From Streptomyces sp. Ru71 (GTDB lineage: Bacteria; Actinomycetota; Actinomycetes; Streptomycetales; Streptomycetaceae), in the NCBI RefSeq assembly GCF_002920535.1, contig NZ_PQSS01000035.1, positions 1-64,000 on the forward strand: DNA of 64,000 bases, read 5' to 3'. The notes below the pieces were generated by a model. The model was not told the origin of the DNA. It searched no databases and saw only the letters and a list, made by a program, of their open reading frames with translations. The translations under genes were made by a program, and so were the position numbers. Shown piece by piece: positions 49,256 to 57,314 of this stretch (position 1 is its first letter; each line of letters starts with the position of its first letter).

Positions 49256-50294
49256 AGTCGGCGTAGACGTCCTTGATCTGTTCGGTCGTGAGGGCGAGGT
49301 GTTCCAGGATCGTGTAGCGGCCGGGCCGGGTCTCCGGGGCGAACTCCACGACCTTGACGAACTCCTCGGTCGTGAAGCCGATCTCGGCGGGCAGCACCGG
49401 CAGCCCGTGCCGGCGCAGCACCTCGGCCATGTGGGCCGACGCCTCGTGCGCCCCGCGCAGGTACATCGCGAAGGCGGCGCCGAGCCCGCACTGCTCGCCG
49501 TGGCTGGCGGCCCGCTTGGGGTAGAGCAGGTCGAAGGCGTGGTTGATCTCGTGGCAGGCGCCGGAGGACGGCCGCGAGTCGCCCGAGACGGACATGGCGA
49601 TACCGCTGAGGACCAGGGCCTCGGCGAGGACCTGGAGGAAGTCGTTGTCGCCGATGCCGCCGGGGTGGCGCAGCACGGCCTCGCCCGCCTGCCGGGCCAT
49701 GGCCGCGGCCAGGCCGTCGATCTTCTCGCCGTTGACCCGGTTGGCCAGCTCCCAGTCCGCGATGGCGGAGATGTTGGAGATGGCGTCGCCGATGCCGGAG
49801 CGCACGAAGCGGGCCGGGGCGTCGCGGATGACGTCCAGGTCGATGACGACGGCGATCGGGTTGGGCACGCCGTAGGAGCCGCGCCCGGCGTCGTTGTCGA
49901 GGGTGGCGACCGGGGAGCACAGGCCGTCGTGCGCGAGGTTGGTCGGCACGGCGACCAGCGGCAGCCCGACGCGTGCCGCGGCGAACTTGGCACAGTCGAT
50001 GATCTTGCCGCCGCCGAGGCCGACGACCGCGTCGTAGCGGCCGCCCTTCATGTCCCCGGCCAGCCGGATCGCGTCGTCCAGGGTGCCGCCGCCGACCTCG
50101 TACCAGGTGGCGCCGGGCAGCGAGGGCGCGACGCGCTCGCGCAGGCGGGCGCCGGAGCCGTTGCTGACCGCGACGGCGAGCCGCCCGGAGTGCGAGATCC
50201 GCTCGTCGGCGAGGACGCCCGCCAGGTCGTCGAGGGCACCCGGGCGGATGTCCACGACGACCGGCGTGGGAATCAGCCGGGTCAGTACTGGCAC
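49233..50294 (-). CDS. iron/zinc alcohol dehydrogenase family, glycerol-1-phosphate dehydrogenase-like
   Basis: A 353-aa NAD(P)-dependent dehydrogenase. VGLGGGKIIDCAKF is the dinucleotide-binding motif. Metal-site histidines lie in CHEINHAFDLL and ASHGEQCGLG, with further VAVPTNLAHDG and SGIGDAISN typical of sn-glycerol-1-phosphate dehydrogenase (archaeal EgsA/bacterial AraM) and related polyol-phosphate enzymes. It probably makes the polyol phosphate used by the adjacent cytidylyltransferase. The GTG start overlaps the cytidylyltransferase gene by 13 bp. Exact substrate is unknown. Confidence 0.88.
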   Translation of the reverse strand: MPVLTRLIPTPVVVDIRPGALDDLAGVLADERISHSGRLAVAVSNGSGARLRERVAPSLPGATWYEVGGGTLDDAIRLAGDMKGGRYDAVVGLGGGKIIDCAKFAAARVGLPLVAVPTNLAHDGLCSPVATLDNDAGRGSYGVPNPIAVVIDLDVIRDAPARFVRSGIGDAISNISAIADWELANRVNGEKIDGLAAAMARQAGEAVLRHPGGIGDNDFLQVLAEALVLSGIAMSVSGDSRPSSGACHEINHAFDLLYPKRAASHGEQCGLGAAFAMYLRGAHEASAHMAEVLRRHGLPVLPAEIGFTTEEFVKVVEFAPETRPGRYTILEHLALTTEQIKDVYADYVKAIGS

Positions 50295-51034
50295 GCGATC
50301 ACACGCCCCTTGGCGAGGTCGTCGTGGTTGTCGATCTCGACCCACTTGACGTCGCCGATCGGCGCCACGTCGATCTTGAAGCCGCGGTTGACGAGCTCCT
50401 GGTAGCCGTCCTCGTAGTACAGCTGCGGGTCGCGCTCGAAGGTGGCCTTCAGCGCGTCGGCCAGCTCGGCGGCCGCGTCGCCCTCGATGAGGGTGACACC
50501 GATGTACTCGCCGGTCGCCTCGGCGGGCTCCATCAGCTTGGTGATGCGCTGGACGCCCTTGTCGGGGTCGACGACGACCTTCATCTCCTCGTCGGCGAGG
50601 GACTTCACGGTGTCCAGCGCGAGGATGATCTTCTTGCCGTCGCCGCGGGCGGCGAGCAGGGTCTTCTCGACGGAGACCGGGTGCACGGTGTCGCCGTTGG
50701 CGAGGATCACGCCGTCCTTGAGGGCGTCACGGCCGCACCACAGGGAGTAGGCGTTGTTCCACTCCTCGGCCTTGTCGTTGTCGATCAGGGTGATCTTCAG
50801 GCCGTACTTGGCCTCCAGGGCCTCCCGGCGCTCGTACACGGCTTCCTTGCGGTAACCGACGATGACCGCGACCTCGGTCAGCCCCACCTCGGCGAAGTTG
50901 CCGAGGGTGAGGTCCAGGACGGTGAGGCTGTCCTCGGCGCCCTCGGGCCCGACCGGCACCAGCGCCTTGGGCAGGGTGTCGGTGTAGGGGCGCAGACGCC
51001 GTCCGGCGCCGGCCGCCAGCACGAGGCCGATCAT
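50282..51034 (-). CDS. nucleotidyltransferase, phosphocholine/polyol-phosphate cytidylyltransferase-like
   Basis: A 250-aa nucleotidyltransferase. IGLVLAAGAGRRLRPYTDTLPKAL (first 20 residues) is the NTP-binding signature with catalytic Lys. EEWNNAYSLWCGRDAL and ILANGDTVHP resemble LicC-type cytidylyltransferases, and the C-terminal VKWVEIDNHDDL is the second metal motif. It should activate a polyol or alcohol phosphate as a CDP derivative for the two flanking CDP-alcohol phosphotransferases. ATGA overlaps the DUF5941 gene stop. CTP rather than another NTP is inferred. Confidence 0.88.
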   Translation of the reverse strand: MIGLVLAAGAGRRLRPYTDTLPKALVPVGPEGAEDSLTVLDLTLGNFAEVGLTEVAVIVGYRKEAVYERREALEAKYGLKITLIDNDKAEEWNNAYSLWCGRDALKDGVILANGDTVHPVSVEKTLLAARGDGKKIILALDTVKSLADEEMKVVVDPDKGVQRITKLMEPAEATGEYIGVTLIEGDAAAELADALKATFERDPQLYYEDGYQELVNRGFKIDVAPIGDVKWVEIDNHDDLAKGRVIACQY

Positions 51035-52860
51035 GCGGGTTCTCCTTCGTCGTGTACGGCGGGTGCGCCGCCCTTGTGGGCGGACACCCAGAAGCGGATG
51101 CTCTCGACGAGCACCAGCAGGGCGATGATCACGGCCAGTGCCGTGAGCGCGACCTTGAACTGCGAGGCGGTGAGCAGCGCGGCCAGTACGGCCACGAGCA
51201 GCGTCCGCCCCTCCTGCCCCCCGATGGCGCGCACCAGCCAGGCCGGGGGCGCCCCGGCGTCGCCGCGGATGCGGTACACCGTGTCGTAGTGATGGTAGGC
51301 GACGGCCGCCACCAGCCCGAAAGCCGCCGGAAGCGCCCCGTTCACGTCCGCTGTCGCGGCCAGCGCGAGCACGGTGCAGTACTCGGCGGCGCGGAAGAAC
51401 GGCGGGACGAGCCAGCCGAGCGCTCCGGTGAGCGGGCGGGCCACGGCGAACGCGGAGGTCAGGACGTAGCCGGCGGCCGCGAGGGCGGGCCAGAACGTGC
51501 CATGTCCGGTCAGGGCGGAGACGGCGACGACCGCGGCGCCGCCCAGCAGGGCGACCGCGGGGGCGGCGAGGGCGGGCAGCCGCCCCGGCAGCACGCGGCC
51601 GAGCCCGTCGGCGAGCGGCCCGGAGTCGGCCAGGTCCGCCAGCGCCCGCGCCGCGCGCTCGGTGCGGCGGGCGCTTCGGCGGGCCAGCGAGCGCAGCACC
51701 CGGCCGGCCGTGGTGTACACGGAGGCGAAGGCGCAGCCGACGAGCAGGGCGTAGAAGGTGATGCGCGGGGTGGTGGCCGCGGTGAGGACGGCGATCATGG
51801 CCCAGCGCTCGCCGATGGGCAGGATGATCATGCGGCGCAGCCAGAGCGTCCAGCCGGTGCCGTCGAGCCGGTCGGTCGGGGCGGCGGGCTTGCCCCCGGA
51901 CGTGGCGGGCGCGTCGTCCTCGGCCTCGTGGAAGGCGAAGTCGACCATGTGCCGGCCGGTCTGCAGGATCATCGCGCCCAGCGCCAGCGCCCAGACGTCG
52001 TCGCCGCCGCGGGCCGCTCCCAGGGCGAGGCCCGCGTAGTAGGCGTACTCCTTGGCCCGGTCGAAGGTGGCGTCCAGCCAGGCGCCGAGCGTGGAGTACT
52101 GCAGGGAGTAGCGGGCGAGCTGGCCGTCGGTGCAGTCGAGCACGAAGGACGCGATGAGCAGGACGGCGGCCGCGACGAACCCGCCGCGGGTGCCGGTGGC
52201 CGCGCAGCCGGCGGCGATCAGCGCGGTGAGCAGGGAGGCGGTGGTGACCTGGTTGGGGGTGAGTCCCCGCCGGGCGCACCAGCGGGCGATGTAGCGGGAG
52301 TACGGGCTGATGAAGAAGGTGGTGAAGAAGCCGTCACCGGCCTTCACGGCCGACTTCAGGCGTACGGCCTCCTCGTCGACGGCGGCGACGGCCTGCCGCG
52401 CCTCGTTGCGGGACTGCGGGTCGGCGGGCACAGCGGCGACGAGGCTGCCGAGCGCGGGGCGGTGCACGTCGGTGCCCTCGGCGTCGAGGGCGGCGGTGAC
52501 GCGGTCGGCGAGTCCGGCGACGGCGGTGTGGGTGGCGCCCGGGGCGCCGCCGCACGCGGAGGTCGTCTCGCGGGCCATCGCGCGGGTCAGGGCCTGGCGG
52601 CCGGCGGGCTGCGCGGTCACGGCGCCGGGGATCGCGGCGATCGGGAAGCGGGGGTCGGTCAGGCCGAGCCGCAGGGCGTGCAGGTGGCCGACGAAGCGGC
52701 TGTCGACGACGGCGACGCGCTGGTCGGCGGGGACGGCGGCGAGCAGGGCCTCGGCGTCGGCGGCGTCGGCGGCGGGGCGCACCTCGAAGCCCAGCGCCCG
52801 CAGGTCGTCCTCGATCGACGCTCCGGGGACCGGCTGGCCGGTGAGGATGGCGGTCGACAA
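51031..52860 (-). CDS. large CDP-alcohol phosphatidyltransferase with DUF5941 domain
   Basis: A 609-aa membrane protein. Residues 1-170 form a soluble domain without a motif I know (VAVVDSRFVGHLHALRLGL). Residues ~180-400 are a CAPT domain with the complete motif Asp 242, Asp 245, Arg 250, Gly 259, Asp 263, Asp 267. Residues ~430-600 match DUF5941, with further membrane helices. It probably transfers a phospho-alcohol from a CDP donor to a lipid or polymer. The start is TTG with AGGGAG 9 bp upstream; it is first in the 45.8-52.9 kb chain. Confidence 0.88.
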   Translation of the reverse strand: MSTAILTGQPVPGASIEDDLRALGFEVRPAADAADAEALLAAVPADQRVAVVDSRFVGHLHALRLGLTDPRFPIAAIPGAVTAQPAGRQALTRAMARETTSACGGAPGATHTAVAGLADRVTAALDAEGTDVHRPALGSLVAAVPADPQSRNEARQAVAAVDEEAVRLKSAVKAGDGFFTTFFISPYSRYIARWCARRGLTPNQVTTASLLTALIAAGCAATGTRGGFVAAAVLLIASFVLDCTDGQLARYSLQYSTLGAWLDATFDRAKEYAYYAGLALGAARGGDDVWALALGAMILQTGRHMVDFAFHEAEDDAPATSGGKPAAPTDRLDGTGWTLWLRRMIILPIGERWAMIAVLTAATTPRITFYALLVGCAFASVYTTAGRVLRSLARRSARRTERAARALADLADSGPLADGLGRVLPGRLPALAAPAVALLGGAAVVAVSALTGHGTFWPALAAAGYVLTSAFAVARPLTGALGWLVPPFFRAAEYCTVLALAATADVNGALPAAFGLVAAVAYHHYDTVYRIRGDAGAPPAWLVRAIGGQEGRTLLVAVLAALLTASQFKVALTALAVIIALLVLVESIRFWVSAHKGGAPAVHDEGEPA

Positions 52861-53189
52861 CCGAACTCACTCCCTGGACACCGGCGCGTCGGACGCCGGT
52901 CGTGTGCATGATGGGGGGCGCCCTTGGCTGCACCAGGCGGGCGGCATGTCGGCAGAGGCTATCGGATGCCGCGAAGCGCTTGTTCACCGCCCGTTAACGA
53001 CCTGCTCGACGCGGGCTGCACCGGCCTTTGCCGCGATCATCATCGGTGATCCGGGGGCCGGCCCACAAACCGCCGGCGACAGACCAGCGCATCGAGGACA
53101 TTACGACCGACGCATCCGACGCCGCCGCTCCCCGCCCCTTCTCTCCTCTCGTTCTCTTGGCTCGCGACTGCGCTCCGGCCCCGCAACCT
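52861..53189. other. divergent promoter region
   Basis: About 330 bp upstream of the DUF5941 gene. No gene is supported; codon-position bias is lost here. It should hold the promoter for the polymer gene chain. Confidence 0.5.
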
Positions 53190-53220
53190 CCTGACCTGCG
53201 CATCGTTTACGCAGGTCAGG
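53190..53220. promoter_or_regulatory. 11-bp inverted repeat upstream of CDF exporter
   Basis: CCTGACCTGCG and its exact complement flank a 9-base spacer about 90 bp before the exporter start. It may be an operator or an attenuator-like hairpin; there is no T-tract. Confidence 0.55.
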
Positions 53221-53225
53221 GCACA

Positions 53226-53240
53226 TGACAACGGTGTTCA
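53226..53240. promoter_or_regulatory. Zur-box-like site
   Basis: TGACAACGGTGTTCA has TGA...AC-G-GT...TCA symmetry, close to streptomycete Zur boxes (TGaAAatgaTTTtCA type, from memory). It lies 69-83 bp before the exporter start. In S. coelicolor, Zur activates the zinc exporter gene zitB under zinc excess. Confidence 0.55.
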
Positions 53241-53308
53241 GTGCCGCGTTGCCGGATACCCCCCACCCGTAGTTGACTGGGGTGCCGGGCGTTCACAGGA
53301 GGATTTTC

Positions 53309-54259
53309 ATGGGGGCTGGGCACGATCACGCGCACGGTCACGGCGGGCACGCGCACGGCGTGACCGGCGGGACGGCGACCGCCGCGTACCGCGGCCGGCT
53401 GCGGGCCGCGCTGGGGATCACGCTCGGCGTGATGGTGGTCGAGATCGTCGGCGGCCTGCTGGCAAACTCCCTCGCGCTGATCGCCGACGCCGCGCACATG
53501 GCGACGGACGCGCTCGGCCTCGGCATGGCCCTGCTGGCGATCCACTTCGCCGCCCGGCCGGCGAGCGAGCGCCGCACCTTCGGCCTCGCCCGCGCCGAGA
53601 TCCTCGCCGCGCTCGCCAACTGCCTGCTGCTGCTCGGCGTGGGCGGCTATGTGCTGGTCGAGGCCATCCAGCGCTTCATCACCCCGGCCGCGACCGAGGG
53701 CGGCCTGACCATCGCCTTCGGCCTGGTGGGCCTGTGCGCCAACAGCGTCTCGCTGGTGCTGCTCATGCGCGGCCAGTCGGAGAGCCTGAACGTGCGAGGC
53801 GCCTTCCTGGAGGTCGCCGCGGACGCCCTCGGCTCGGTCGCGGTGATCATCGCTGCGGGGGTGATCCTGCTCACCGGCTGGCAGGCCGCCGACCCGATCG
53901 CCTCGCTGGTCATCGGCCTGATGATCGTCCCCCGGACGGTGAAGCTGCTGCGCGAGACGCTGGACGTGCTGCTGGAGTCGGCGCCCAAGGACGTCGACAT
54001 GGCGGAGGTGCGGGCGCACATCCTGGCGCTGGAGGGCGTGGAGGACGTGCACGACCTGCACGCCTGGACGATCACCTCGGGCCTGCCGGTGCTGTCCGCG
54101 CACGTCGTGGTCAGCACCGAGGTCCTCAGCGCCATCGGCCACGAGAAGATGCTGCACGAGCTGCAGGAGTGCCTGGGCGGCCACTTCGACGTCGAGCACT
54201 GCACCTTCCAGCTGGAGCCGGGCGGGCACGCGGAGCACGAGGCCAGGCTGTGTCACTGA
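53309..54259 (+). CDS. zitB: cation diffusion facilitator, zinc exporter
   Basis: A 316-aa CDF transporter. A His-rich start (HDHAHGHGGHAHG) is followed by six membrane segments. Zinc-site residues appear in LIADAAHMATDALG (HxxxD) and EVAADALGS (DxxxD-like in segment 5). The C-terminal cytoplasmic domain contains VHDLHAWTITSG. It exports Zn(II) in exchange for protons. AGGAGG lies just before the ATG at 53309. A Zur-like box and an 11-bp inverted repeat upstream suggest zinc-dependent control, and its position beside idi resembles S. coelicolor zitB. Confidence 0.9.
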   Translation: MGAGHDHAHGHGGHAHGVTGGTATAAYRGRLRAALGITLGVMVVEIVGGLLANSLALIADAAHMATDALGLGMALLAIHFAARPASERRTFGLARAEILAALANCLLLLGVGGYVLVEAIQRFITPAATEGGLTIAFGLVGLCANSVSLVLLMRGQSESLNVRGAFLEVAADALGSVAVIIAAGVILLTGWQAADPIASLVIGLMIVPRTVKLLRETLDVLLESAPKDVDMAEVRAHILALEGVEDVHDLHAWTITSGLPVLSAHVVVSTEVLSAIGHEKMLHELQECLGGHFDVEHCTFQLEPGGHAEHEARLCH

Positions 54260-54471
54260 GCGCCCCCGCCGCCGCTCCCCGCTCACCCGGAAAGGACGGT
54301 TCCGCGGTCGTCGCGGCGGGCAGCATCATCCACCGGGCCCCCCTTCCGGTGACCGGGCGGTGACGGCCGCGGTCCGCGTCGGCGCGCGGGACATGCGGGC
54401 ACGCCGCCAAGCGCCGGTCGCGCCGGACACGTGCGGCAGACTGGGGCCGTAGGACGATGCGAAGGACGGTT

Positions 54472-55068
54472 ATGCCGATCACACCTGCCACCGCGACGCA
54501 CACCTCGTCGTCGAACGGCACCGCGGACGCGATTTTGCTGGAGCTGGTCGACGAGAACGGCGTGACGATCGGCACCGAGGAGAAGCTCGCCGCCCACCAG
54601 CCCCCCGGGCAGCTGCACCGCGCGTTCTCGGTGTTCCTCTTCGACGACCGCGGCCGGCTGCTGCTGCAGCAGCGGGCGCTGGGCAAGTACCACTCCCCTG
54701 GCGTGTGGTCCAACACGTGCTGCGGCCACCCCTACCCGGGCGAGGCGCCCTTCGCCGCCGCCGCCCGGCGCACCTTCGAGGAGCTGGGCGTGTCCCCGTC
54801 GCTGCTGGCCGAGGCGGGCACGGTGCGCTACAACCACCCGGACCCGGCCTCGGGCCTGGTGGAGCAGGAGTACAACCATCTGTTCGTGGGGCTGGTGCAG
54901 GCCCCGCTGCGCCCGGACCCCGAGGAGGTCGGCGCGACGGCCTTCGTGACCCCGGCCGAGCTGGCCGAGCGGCATGCCAAGGACACGTTCTCGGCCTGGT
55001 TCATGACCGTGCTGGACGCGGCGCGTCCGGCGGTCCGCGAGCTGACGGGCCCCTCCGCCGGCTGGTGA
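54472..55068 (+). CDS. idi: isopentenyl-diphosphate delta-isomerase (type I)
   Basis: A 198-aa Nudix-fold isomerase interconverting IPP and DMAPP. The catalytic Cys is in SNTCCGHPYPGE (~residue 83-84), and the Nudix box GEAPFAAAARRTFEELGV provides the metal-binding glutamates. The second catalytic Glu is in EQEYNHLF. The ATG at 54472 has AAGGA upstream; an ATG at 54457 is less well placed. It stands about 9 kb from the hopanoid operon and would balance IPP/DMAPP for its farnesyl synthesis. Confidence 0.96.
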   Translation: MPITPATATHTSSSNGTADAILLELVDENGVTIGTEEKLAAHQPPGQLHRAFSVFLFDDRGRLLLQQRALGKYHSPGVWSNTCCGHPYPGEAPFAAAARRTFEELGVSPSLLAEAGTVRYNHPDPASGLVEQEYNHLFVGLVQAPLRPDPEEVGATAFVTPAELAERHAKDTFSAWFMTVLDAARPAVRELTGPSAGW

Positions 55069-55096
55069 GAACAGGAGGCGGCGGGGTCGAGGAACG

Positions 55097-55606
55097 TTAC
55101 GGCACCCGGGCGGGCGTGAGCGGCAGGGCGGCCCAGATCACCTTGCCGCCGCTCGCGGTGTGCTCGACGTCGCACACCCCGCACGCCTCCCGGGTGATCT
55201 CGCGGACCAGCAGCAGCCCGCGCCCGCCGAGCTGCCCGTGGTCCGCCTCCAGGGCGGTCGGCCGGTAGGGGTGGTTGTCCTCCACGGACACCCGCACCCA
55301 CTCGGCGCCGACCGCCACCTCCACGGCGAGCATCGGCGACAGCAGCGCCGCGTGCCGGACGGCGTTGGTCACCAGCTCCGAGACGATCAGCAGCAGTCCC
55401 TGCATCAGGTCCGGGGAGACCGGGACGCCCTGGCGGTACAGCAGGTCCCGCACGGCGTGCCGGGCCTGCGGCACCGAGGCGTCGGCGGCGGGCGCGGTGA
55501 ACCGCCACACGCCCTCGTACGGCAGCGGGCCGGGTCTGCCGGGGCCGGGCGGGGTCTCGGTACTGCCCGCTGGGCGTGGGGCTGCCCCGCGCCCGTGATC
55601 GTCCAT
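55097..55606 (-). CDS. RsbW-like ATP-binding protein
   Basis: A 169-aa single-domain HATPase_c protein of the anti-sigma-factor/serine kinase type. The N box is LLIVSELVTNAVRHA, the G1 region is VSVEDNHPYRPT, and G2 is GQLGGRGLLLVREI. Streptomyces has dozens of such proteins, which phosphorylate anti-sigma antagonists or bind sigma factors. No partner gene lies next to it. The ATG at 55606 precedes the Pro/Gly-rich linker before the domain; an upstream start at 55681 is less likely. Confidence 0.88.
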   Translation of the reverse strand: MDDHGRGAAPRPAGSTETPPGPGRPGPLPYEGVWRFTAPAADASVPQARHAVRDLLYRQGVPVSPDLMQGLLLIVSELVTNAVRHAALLSPMLAVEVAVGAEWVRVSVEDNHPYRPTALEADHGQLGGRGLLLVREITREACGVCDVEHTASGGKVIWAALPLTPARVP

Positions 55607-55907
55607 CGTCCGCTCGCCACCCTCGCGCTCGATTGTCACCACACGTCGAGTGTTGAGAACGCGTCGCTCCGCCCCGCACACCTGACCAGAAGTCGGCGTA
55701 TATCGAGCGTTCGTGACCGCATGCGTATGACACGGTCAGTTGTGGGACTGCTCGTGTCCCGCTCGTGCCGACTTCCGGAACTCTTCGGGTTGTACGGGTT
55801 TGCCGCCCTCCTCGTGCGGCGCGTGGCGTCTCTCACCGCGCGTGCGTGGGGCGTCTCACCGCCCGGGGCCGGCCGGCGGGCCGAAGGGCGCGGATAGCAT
55901 CCGGCGT
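55607..55907. other. divergent promoter region
   Basis: About 300 bp between the RsbW-like gene and the hydratase gene, AT-richer around 55630-55740. It should hold both promoters; no further element was recognised. Confidence 0.5.
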
Positions 55908-56657
55908 ATGGAGCCCGAGCTGCTGCACAGCGTCACGGACGCGGTCGCCACCGTCGTCATCCGCCATCCGGCCAAGCGCAACGCCATGACGGCGGCGATG
56001 TGGCGGGCGCTGCCGCCGCTGCTGGACGGCCTGGCCGCCGATCCGCGGGTGCGCGTGCTGGTGCTGACCGGCGAGGGCGGCACCTTCTGCGCGGGCGCCG
56101 ACATCTCCACGCTCCAGGGCTCCCCCGAACAGGCGCAGCGCCTGGCCGTGCTGGCCGAGGAGGCGCTGGCCGCCTTCCCCAAGCCGACCCTGGCCGCGGT
56201 GCGGGGCCACTGCGTGGGCGGCGGCGCCCAGCTCGCGGCCGCCTGCGATCTGCGGTTCGCCGAGGCGGGTGCGCTGTTCGGGGTGACGCCCGCGAAGCTC
56301 GGGATCGTCTACCCGGCCTCCGCCACCCGCCGGCTGGCCGCGCTGGTCGGCCCGGCCACCACCAAGTACCTGCTGTTCTCGGGGGAGTTGATCGACGCGG
56401 AGCGGGCGCTGCGCACCGGCCTGGTCGACGAGCTGCTGCCCGAGGGCGAACTGGACAAGCGGGTGGCCGAGTTCACCCGGACCATGGCCGCCCGCTCGCA
56501 GCTCACGCAGGCCGCGGCCAAGGAGTTCGCGAACGGCCGCACGGACCGCGAGGACCACTGGGCACGGCAGGCGCGGGACAGCGACGACACCGCGGAGGGC
56601 GTCGCCGCGTTCCTGGAGCGCCGCGCGCCGCGCTTCACGTGGACCGTGTCGGGCTGA
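55908..56657 (+). CDS. enoyl-CoA hydratase/isomerase family protein
   Basis: A 249-aa crotonase-fold protein. The oxyanion-hole segments are GEGGTFCAGADIS and HCVGGGAQLAAACDLRFA. The catalytic position equivalent to Glu 144 of rat hydratase appears near FGVTPAKLGIVYPAS. It probably acts on a medium or branched acyl-CoA in fatty-acid or amino-acid catabolism; substrate is unknown. It stands alone on the plus strand and converges with the DJ-1-like gene. Confidence 0.92.
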   Translation: MEPELLHSVTDAVATVVIRHPAKRNAMTAAMWRALPPLLDGLAADPRVRVLVLTGEGGTFCAGADISTLQGSPEQAQRLAVLAEEALAAFPKPTLAAVRGHCVGGGAQLAAACDLRFAEAGALFGVTPAKLGIVYPASATRRLAALVGPATTKYLLFSGELIDAERALRTGLVDELLPEGELDKRVAEFTRTMAARSQLTQAAAKEFANGRTDREDHWARQARDSDDTAEGVAAFLERRAPRFTWTVSG

Positions 56658-56667
56658 TCACGGGGGC

Positions 56668-57303
56668 CTACGTCAGGGCGAAACGGCTCGCGGCGCGGAA
56701 CTCCTCCACGAGGTGCGCCGGCGCCTTGAGGGGCGACCCGGCGTCGTAGGGCGGCTGCGGGTCGTACTCGGTCAGCAGCTGCACGGCCTGGGCGTGCTCG
56801 TCGCCGGCGATCCTGCCGACCAGCGCGAGCGCCATGTCGATGCCCGAGGAGACGCCGGCGGCGGTGACGTACTTGCCGTCGAAGACCACCCGCTGCCCGG
56901 TGGGCTCGGCACCGTACTGCCGCAAGCGGTCCAGCGCGGCCCAGTGGCTGGTCGCGCGCCGTCCGCGCAGCAGGCCGGCGGCGGCCAGCAGCAGCGAACC
57001 GGAGCACACCGAGGTCGTCCAGGTGCTGGTGGCGTCGGCCGTGCGCAGCCACCGGGTCAGCGCCTCGTTCTCCACCTCGGCGAACGTGCCGGGTCCGCCC
57101 GCCACCACGACGACGTCGGGCGTGGGCACCTCCGTCAGGGCCCGGTCGGCGGTCAGGGCGAGGAATCCGGTGTCGGCACGGACGGCGCCCGGCCGCTCGG
57201 CGACGAAGTCGACCCGCACGTCCGGCAGGCGGCTGAGGATCTCGTAGGGCCCGACGACGTCGAGGGCGGTGAAGCGGTCGTAGACGACCATGGCGATCTG
57301 CAT
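56668..57303 (-). CDS. DJ-1/PfpI family protein
   Basis: A 211-aa DJ-1/PfpI-fold protein. The nucleophile elbow is TSVCSGSLLLAAAGLL with Cys at ~100; VVAGGPGTFAEVENE and GVSSGIDMALALV are other family marks. It resembles the isonitrile hydratase/InhA-like branch adjacent to GlxA regulators. It starts 11 bp after the GlxA-type regulator gene, so the two form an operon and probably act on the same compound. The reaction is not certain. Confidence 0.9.
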   Translation of the reverse strand: MQIAMVVYDRFTALDVVGPYEILSRLPDVRVDFVAERPGAVRADTGFLALTADRALTEVPTPDVVVVAGGPGTFAEVENEALTRWLRTADATSTWTTSVCSGSLLLAAAGLLRGRRATSHWAALDRLRQYGAEPTGQRVVFDGKYVTAAGVSSGIDMALALVGRIAGDEHAQAVQLLTEYDPQPPYDAGSPLKAPAHLVEEFRAASRFALT

Positions 57304-57314
57304 GTGGGTCCCTT

